From NCBI GenBank assembly GCA_963807235.1, contig CAWEBF010000009.1, positions 434,001-498,000 on the forward strand: a stretch of DNA of 64,000 nt, read 5' to 3'. The notes under the pieces are model-generated. The model worked only from the letters and a program-made list of their open reading frames with translations. It did not search any database and had not been told where the DNA came from. The DNA is from CAWEBF01 sp963807235. Its GTDB lineage: Bacteria; Acidobacteriota; Vicinamibacteria; Vicinamibacterales; UBA2999. The translations under genes and the position numbers were made by a program. Positions 58,850-64,000 of the stretch are shown in pieces (position 1 is the stretch's first letter; the number at the start of each line of letters is the position of its first letter).

Positions 58850-60385
58850 TTAGGCCGGACGGCTCTCGGAAGAGGCCATCGGCGGCTCCGTCAGCACCGA
58901 TCGCAGGCGATCCACGATGGCGCGCGTCGTGAAGGGCTTGCCGATGAAGGGGAGATCGTCGGACGGGGTCAGATATTCCTCCCTCGCGTACCCCGACATC
59001 AGCAGCACTCGAGCATCCGGGGCGGCGCGCAGGATCCGTTTGGCCAGGTCCACGCCGCTCATACCCGGCAGGCTGATGTCGCTCAGCAGCACGTCGTACG
59101 TGCCGGGAGCAAACCCGATCGCGTCCTCGGCGCTGGGCACGGCGGTGACCGTGAAACCATTTCGCTCCAGTGCGCCCGCCAGCAGCTCCCTGACCGACCC
59201 TTCGTCCTCCACGACCAGCACATGGGGCCGCGCCTCGAGTGGTGGCACGGCGCGCAACGGGGCCGGCGACGGGGCGTCGGACACTGCCGTCGCGGGCCCA
59301 TTCGCGGGAATGAGCAGCACGACACGCGTGCCGCCACCGCGTGCGCTCTCGATCCAGACGAAGCCGTGGCTCTGCTTGACCAGACCGTAGACCGCTGGCA
59401 GGCCCAGGCCATCCCCGGTCGCCTTCGTGGTGTAGAACGGCTCGAATGCGTGCGCGGTGGCCTCGGCGTCGAGCCCGGGCCCCGAGTCTTCCACGACGAG
59501 CCTGACGTACTCGCCAAGCCGCAGCCACGGCCGTTCCGCGCGTTCGGCCGCATCGATGCTCACGGTGTCTGTTGCAATGACCAACTGTCCACCCTGCGGC
59601 ATCGCGTCGCGGGCGTTGTCAACGAGCGCGCCCAGGACATGGATGAACCGCGTGCGATCCAGGCGCACGGGAGCCGTCCACTTGCCGCGGCGCAACACCA
59701 AGCCGACCGCCGGGCCGACCCGGCGTTCGATTGGGACCCGCAGGTCCAGGAGGAGCCTCGGCAGGTCGAGCAGCTGCGGATCCAGCAGCTGGCGCTGGCC
59801 GAACGACAAGAGGCGATCGGTCAGATGCGCCGCGCGCAGCGCCGCCCGCCGGATCTCGACCGCCGGGACGTGGATCGGGTGCGACTCCGGCACCGCGCCG
59901 ATGACTGTCTCGGCGTGCCCGAGGATCACTTGCAGCGCGTTGTTGAAGTCGTGGGCGATCCCGCCGGCAAGACGCGCGACGGCGTCGAGCCGCTGCGCTT
60001 TCGCGACCGATTCCTGCGCGTGCCGGCGTTCGCGCACGTCGAGCGCCGACGCCAATGTGGCTGGGCGTCCGCCCGCCGAGCGTGCGACCAGCGTGCCGAA
60101 CACCCAGACGTCGTCCCCCGAGGGCCGCCGCAGGCGAAATTGTGCGCTGTGGGTCTCCGTACGCCCGCGCTGGTGCTCGTCCAGGCGCTCCAGGACGTGA
60201 CCGCGATCGTGGGCGTGAAGCAGGTCCACGATCGGACGGCCCACCACGTCGGCGGCCGGGACGCCGCACAGCTCGCAGAACGCCTGGTTCGCGTACCGCA
60301 CCGTGCGGTCCTGCACCAGGAACAGCGGTACGGGGCTCAGGTCGGCGAGGCTGTCCGGATGTGTTCGGGGGCCGCTGTCAGACAT
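58850..60385 (-). CDS. PAS-containing hybrid sensor histidine kinase
   Basis: 511 residues, no membrane helix, so probably cytoplasmic. PAS domain (about 12-125, LFLVQDRTVRYANQAFCELCG), HisKA with His145 in GGIAHDFNNALQVILGH (HPK4-like), HATPase_c (LVDNARDAM, DSGPGL, TTKATGDGLGLPAVYGLVKQ) and a C-terminal receiver with Asp436 in LLSDISLPGMSG. This HPK4/receiver layout is common in two-component kinases with an attached regulator. ATG 60385, after a 36-bp gap from the SPOR gene. Signal unknown. Confidence 0.9.
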   Translation of the reverse strand: MSDSGPRTHPDSLADLSPVPLFLVQDRTVRYANQAFCELCGVPAADVVGRPIVDLLHAHDRGHVLERLDEHQRGRTETHSAQFRLRRPSGDDVWVFGTLVARSAGGRPATLASALDVRERRHAQESVAKAQRLDAVARLAGGIAHDFNNALQVILGHAETVIGAVPESHPIHVPAVEIRRAALRAAHLTDRLLSFGQRQLLDPQLLDLPRLLLDLRVPIERRVGPAVGLVLRRGKWTAPVRLDRTRFIHVLGALVDNARDAMPQGGQLVIATDTVSIDAAERAERPWLRLGEYVRLVVEDSGPGLDAEATAHAFEPFYTTKATGDGLGLPAVYGLVKQSHGFVWIESARGGGTRVVLLIPANGPATAVSDAPSPAPLRAVPPLEARPHVLVVEDEGSVRELLAGALERNGFTVTAVPSAEDAIGFAPGTYDVLLSDISLPGMSGVDLAKRILRAAPDARVLLMSGYAREEYLTPSDDLPFIGKPFTTRAIVDRLRSVLTEPPMASSESRPA

Positions 60386-60421
60386 GAATCGGCCGGTGGA
60401 GGCGCGCGGATGCGCCGGAAA

Positions 60422-61162
60422 TCAGCGAGTCACCCAGGGCTCCAGCTGCTCTTCGCGCTTGAGCCGCGTGGCGATGGCCTGGGCCTCGTCTCTCGTCTCG
60501 TACCCGCCGACGCGCACGCGAAACCACGTGCCCGCCGAGGTCGTAGCCGTCGTCACGAAGGCCGGGTATCCCTTTCGCGTCAGACGATCCCGCACCGTGG
60601 ACGCGTCGCCCTCGCGCTGATAGGCCGCCACCTGGACCTGGAAGCCGCCCGCAGTGGCGGCGGCTGGAGCGGCAGTGGCCTTCGGCGCTGGCGCGGTCTT
60701 GCCGGCTTTCGTCGCTGTCGCGGCGCTGTCGGGCTTCGCCGCGGTGTCTGTTTTCGCCGCTTTCGTGACGGTGGCGGCAGTGACTCGACGCGGCGTCTCC
60801 GGCCGGGCGACCGCGGTTTCCGCGGCAAACGGCCGAGCGGGCGGCGACGGCTTGAGGGGCCGGTCCACTGGCGGCTGCTCGCTGACCAGATCCGGATACT
60901 GGAGCGGTGCCGGCTCCGCACCGGCTGCGTCCGCAAGCTCACCGGACGCGGCGGCGGCTGGCGCGCCCGTATCGGTCGTCGTCCCCAGCACGTCGGCGTC
61001 GGCTTCGATCGGCTCCGCGACGGCTTGTCGCGCGGTTGGGACGCCGCGGCCGACCATCACCCCGCACAGGAAGATCACGACAGCCACGACCGTGGCCGAC
61101 ATGGCCAGAAAGACCAACTGCTTCCCTCTGAGCTGGATCTCCTGCAATCCTTCGTCAGACAT
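60422..61162 (-). CDS. SPOR-domain membrane protein
   Basis: 246 residues: short cytoplasmic lead (MSDEGLQEIQLRGKQLV), one transmembrane helix (VFLAMSATVVAVVIFLCGVMV), a long Ala/Pro/Thr/Lys-rich periplasmic linker (about 50-165) and a C-terminal SPOR domain (about 170-246, FQVQVAAYQREGDASTVRDRL and WFRVRVGGYETRDEAQAIAT). SPOR domains bind denuded glycan strands at the division site, so a cell-division role is likely. ATG 61162; the nine upstream codons lack the family pattern. It is transcribed toward the sensor kinase. Confidence 0.87.
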   Translation of the reverse strand: MSDEGLQEIQLRGKQLVFLAMSATVVAVVIFLCGVMVGRGVPTARQAVAEPIEADADVLGTTTDTGAPAAAASGELADAAGAEPAPLQYPDLVSEQPPVDRPLKPSPPARPFAAETAVARPETPRRVTAATVTKAAKTDTAAKPDSAATATKAGKTAPAPKATAAPAAATAGGFQVQVAAYQREGDASTVRDRLTRKGYPAFVTTATTSAGTWFRVRVGGYETRDEAQAIATRLKREEQLEPWVTR

Positions 61163-61192
61163 GCGGCGCGTTGAAGCCGATTTTAACACGCT

Positions 61193-61780
61193 TCACGCCT
61201 CCTGACGGCTTGGAGCGGCGAGCGCAATCAGACATCGCGTGGCGCCCGCCGCCAGGCATTCGGTTGCCTGCGCCTCGTGCGGCAGATCGAAGTGCTGCAG
61301 CATGTACCGAAGCGCCGACACATAGAATTCGCAGAGCGGATGCGGCATACGGTCGCGCACCTGACAGAACACCGAGCCACGCAGGTCGAATTGGCCGCCC
61401 TCGCTCGTCGCGCGGCGAATGATCGCGCGGCTTCCACCGTAGGTCTGGCGGACCAGCCGCCTCGCCAGCCGCATCACGCACCATACGCGCAGCCCGTGCG
61501 GCAGCCGCAGCATGATCCGCCGATGGAGAGGAGACATCGCGTCCACGAGCCACGCGGCGCTGTAGCGCCCCGCCCGCGCCGCGACTCGAAAGTACGGATC
61601 ACCCGTCTCCTGCCGAAGGAAGCTCAGGACCGCGGCCAACGGGGCCAGCCCGATGCGGCCGTCGCGCAGCCCCGCGGGATTCAACCACGACTCGTAAAAC
61701 TCGAGTCGCGACGGCAACTCGTCGGCGATGCCCTGATGCAAGCTCGCCACGAGCAATCGTCCGACGCCTCCGTCCTGCAT
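61193..61780 (-). CDS. V4R-like small-molecule-binding domain protein (tentative)
   Basis: 195 residues with a C-terminal ECLAAGATRCLIAL reminiscent of the ExxCxxxGxxxC end of V4R/heme-NO-like domains, and a preceding FDLRGSVFCQVRDRMPHPLCEFYVSAL (read as GSVFCQVRDRMPHPLCEFY) with conserved Cys. The N-terminal half is helical (LEFYESWLNPAGLRDGRIG). No enzyme motif. ATG 61780; divergent from argS with 44 bp between starts. The family assignment rests only on the cysteine pattern. Confidence 0.5.
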   Translation of the reverse strand: MQDGGVGRLLVASLHQGIADELPSRLEFYESWLNPAGLRDGRIGLAPLAAVLSFLRQETGDPYFRVAARAGRYSAAWLVDAMSPLHRRIMLRLPHGLRVWCVMRLARRLVRQTYGGSRAIIRRATSEGGQFDLRGSVFCQVRDRMPHPLCEFYVSALRYMLQHFDLPHEAQATECLAAGATRCLIALAAPSRQEA

Positions 61781-61824
61781 GCGGATGTTTTTCTGATAAC
61801 GTAGCCGGACTCAGCGTACTCGCA

Positions 61825-63850
61825 ATGATTCTCACGGTCCACACCAAGCTACGAGATCACATCACACGCACCCTCCAGACGTTGTACGGCATCGAGCCGA
61901 CCGACGCTCCGGCCATCGCCCTCGAGTATCCGCCGACGCGCGATCTCGGCGACCTGGGATCCCCGGTGGCCTTCGAGCTTGCCCGGCGGCTGCGCAAGGC
62001 GCCGAAGCTGATCGCCCAGGAGATCGCCGACGCGTCCGCCGGCATCGAAGGGGTCCCGCGGGTGTCGGCGGCCAATGGCTATCTGAATTTCGGGCTCGAT
62101 CGCCGCCGGTTCGCCATCGACTGGACCACCAGCCAGCCCTCGCCCGACCGGCGCGAGGGCAAGGCCATCGTGGAACACACCGCGATCAACCCGAACAAGG
62201 CGGCGCACATCGGCCATCTGCGCAACGCCGCGCTGGGCGACACGCTGGTCCGGGCGCTCCGCTTTCAGGGCACACACGTCGAGGTGCAGAACTACATCGA
62301 CGATACCGGCGTGCAGGTGGCCGACGTGGTCGTGGGCTTTCGCGTGCTCGAAGGTCTGTCGCTCGACGACATCCACCGCGTCGCCGACACGACCCGGTTC
62401 GATCACTACTGCTGGGATCTGTATGCGCGCGTGACCGAGTGGTACGACGGCGACAAGGCGCGCCTGGAGACCCGTGCCGCGACACTGCACGACATCGAGC
62501 ACGGCGGCAACGACAACGCTCGGGCGGCCGCCTTCATCGCCGAGCGGATCGTGCGGTGTCACCTGGCCACGATGGCCCGGATGAACGTGGACTACGACCT
62601 GCTGACCTGGGAAGGCGACATCCTGCGGCTGAAGTTCTGGGCCCACGCCTTCGAGGTGCTGAAGGCCAAGGGTGCGGTGTACCTCCGCACCGACGGGCGG
62701 CTGGCCGGGTGCTGGGTGATGCCGATTCAGGAAGACCTGGATGCCCCGGACGCCGGCGCGCCAGAGGCGGCCGCGCCCGGGTCGCCCGGCGCGGGGGCCG
62801 ACGAGGACGCCGAGGAGCGGGAGAAGGTCATCGTGCGCTCCAACGGTGTCGTGACCTACGTGGGCAAGGACATCGCCTATCAGTTCTGGAAGCTGGGTTT
62901 GCTGGGACGCGACTTCCAGTACCGCCGCTTCGTGGAGCGGTCCCAGCCGCTCTGGTCGACCCAGACCGAACCTGGCGCTCCCGAGCATCCGCCGTTCGGC
63001 GGCGCGTCCTACGTGTACAACGTCATCGACGTCCGCCAGTCCTATCTCCAGAAGCTCTTGAAACAGGCGCTCCTGGCCGTCGGGCATCCCGAGGGCGCCG
63101 CCCGGTCTCACCACTTTTCGTACGAGATGGTGGCGCTGTCGCACGCCACGGCAACCGAGCTGGGCTTCGCGCCACCGGCGGGCTCCGAGGAGGCGAAGAA
63201 GCCGTTCGTCGAAGTCTCGGGGCGCAAGGGTCTTGGCGTGAAGGCCGACGATCTCATCGATCGATTCGATCGCCAAGGCGCTGGCGGAGGTGACGGCGCG
63301 CAACGCCGACATGCCGGAGGAAGACGCCGGCCGCGTGGCGCGGGCGATTGCCGTCGCGGCGGTCCGCTACTTTTTGGTCAAGTTCTCGCGCGGCAAGATC
63401 ATCGCCTTCGACCTCGACGAAGCCCTGAGCTTCGAGGGCGAAAGCGGTCCATACATCCAGTACGCCGTCGTGCGGGCGCGCAACATCCTGCAGAAGGTGC
63501 AGGAGCGGCTGCATCTGTCGGAAGCCGATCTGCTCGGTTCGCTCGAGGGAATCCCACACGGAGAGCTGGACGGCGCCAACGGCTCGCACGAGGTGTGGGG
63601 GCTCATCCTCGAGGCCGCCCGCCTCGACGACGTGATCGAGCAGGTGATCCGCACGCTGGAGTTCTCGATCCTGGCGAAGTACGCGTTCTCGGTGGCCCAG
63701 TCCTTCAACGCGTTCTATCACCGCGCGCCCATCGTGAACGAGGAGCGCGAAGACGTGCGGCGATGGCGGGCGGTGGCCGTCGTCTACGTGCGCGATCAGC
63801 TGACCCGGGCCCTCGATCTCATGGGCATCGAGATTCCGGTCCGCATGTAG
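61825..63850 (+). CDS. argS: Arginyl-tRNA synthetase (one frameshift)
   Basis: Class I synthetase charging tRNA-Arg, about 674 residues. N-terminal Add1-type domain (about 1-100), catalytic HIGH in NPNKAAHIGHLRNAALGD, the KMSKS-equivalent loop in VEVSGRKGLGVKADDL and an anticodon-binding helical domain ending ...LDLMGIEIPVRM. An acidic, low-complexity insert of about 30 residues (DAPDAGAPEAAAPGSPG...) lies near residue 310. A +1 base near 63258 splits the frame just after the KMSKS region. ATG 61825. Confidence 0.92.
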
Positions 63851-63855
63851 GCGTC

Positions 63856-64000
63856 ATGCCCCGTATCGCCGTCACGCCCTGCAATCGCCCCCTGGACTAC
63901 GACGCGGCCGTGCGGAAGGCGGGCGGCGAGCCGTGGTCGCCGGTGATCGGCGTGGACGATCCCGCCGCCGTCCTGGCCCAGGTGGACGGGCTGCTGCTGC
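63856..64000 (+). CDS. Class I glutamine amidotransferase / peptidase C26, N-terminus (partial)
   Basis: 48 codons from ATG 63856, 5 bp after the argS stop: MPRIAVTPCNRPLDYDAAV, then RKAGGEPWSPVIGVDDPA and VDGLLL. This is how PuuD-type gamma-glutamyl-gamma-aminobutyrate hydrolases begin (substrate strand, then xxGGxP). The catalytic Cys and His lie past the right edge, so the assignment is provisional. Confidence 0.6.
   Translation, partial: MPRIAVTPCNRPLDYDAAVRKAGGEPWSPVIGVDDPAAVLAQVDGLLL

Overview
This 64 kb, GC-rich window looks like chromosomal housekeeping DNA from an Acidobacteriota bacterium, probably class Vicinamibacteria. The case for this is inference from several things together: a Gram-negative envelope set (BamA, Skp, LpxA, LpxI, Lol and Lnt homologues), futalosine-type menaquinone genes, ClpC with an HspR-controlled dnaK-dnaJ operon, and the fab gene order. 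No rRNA, tRNA, CRISPR array, transposase or phage gene was recognised, and no gap between genes exceeds 300 bp.

Layout. 1-9483 (minus): tonB-like, a tiny membrane ORF, miaA, hfq, deoB, dgt, yceD(DUF177)-rpmF-fabD-fabG-acpP-fabF, then etfB running off the left edge. 9583-19352 (minus): a lipid A block (skp, a fabZ-lpxA fusion, lpxI, a Gfo/Idh oxidoreductase) that runs straight into menaquinone genes (an mqnE-like gene lacking its radical-SAM cysteines, mqnA, mqnC, an aminofutalosine-deaminase-like amidohydrolase, ubiA, ubiE). 19427-30985: a small lipoprotein gene, bamA and clpC (minus), then a GarR-type dehydrogenase, a very large MASE1/CHASE/PAS hybrid kinase and a response regulator (plus). 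30996-37393 (minus): DUF2085, DUF6677-like, two small membrane proteins, ribH, nusB, lysS, lolC/E, lolD, dinB. 37415-38645: an MFS exporter (plus). 38670-44009 (minus): acyl-CoA dehydrogenase, meaB, methylmalonyl-CoA epimerase fused to a metallo-beta-lactamase domain, mtnP, adenosine kinase. 44165-51363: outer-membrane barrel protein, two secreted paralogues, hemW, a DnaC/DnaI-like loader, hspR, dnaJ, dnaK. 51567-64000: class A PBP, a small zinc-ribbon gene, a tandem two-domain metallo-beta-lactamase, prfB with its programmed frameshift, lnt, a hybrid kinase, a SPOR protein, a V4R-like protein, argS and the start of a C26 amidotransferase.

Two layers of non-coding structure stand out. (1) A dispersed, apparently undescribed element: a variable palindrome, a conserved core close to CAGTGTTTGATTGCCC, a GC hairpin whose stem changes sequence but stays paired, and in the two full copies (13694-13827 and 44015-44147) a second palindrome with AAAACTTGACT arms. 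Partial or divergent copies lie at 12411-12490, 44633-44706 and 685-826, where the palindrome includes the stop codon of the preceding gene. (2) Short intergenic arrays that all have a 7-bp period but different sequences (19851-19950, 46971-47005, 47880-47907, 53849-53876, 54364-54391).

Caution: about thirty single-base frameshifts (mostly +1) interrupt otherwise well-conserved genes, including essential ones such as lysS, argS, prfB, bamA and nusB. I treat them as sequence or assembly errors and annotate the rejoined genes, giving the position of each break.
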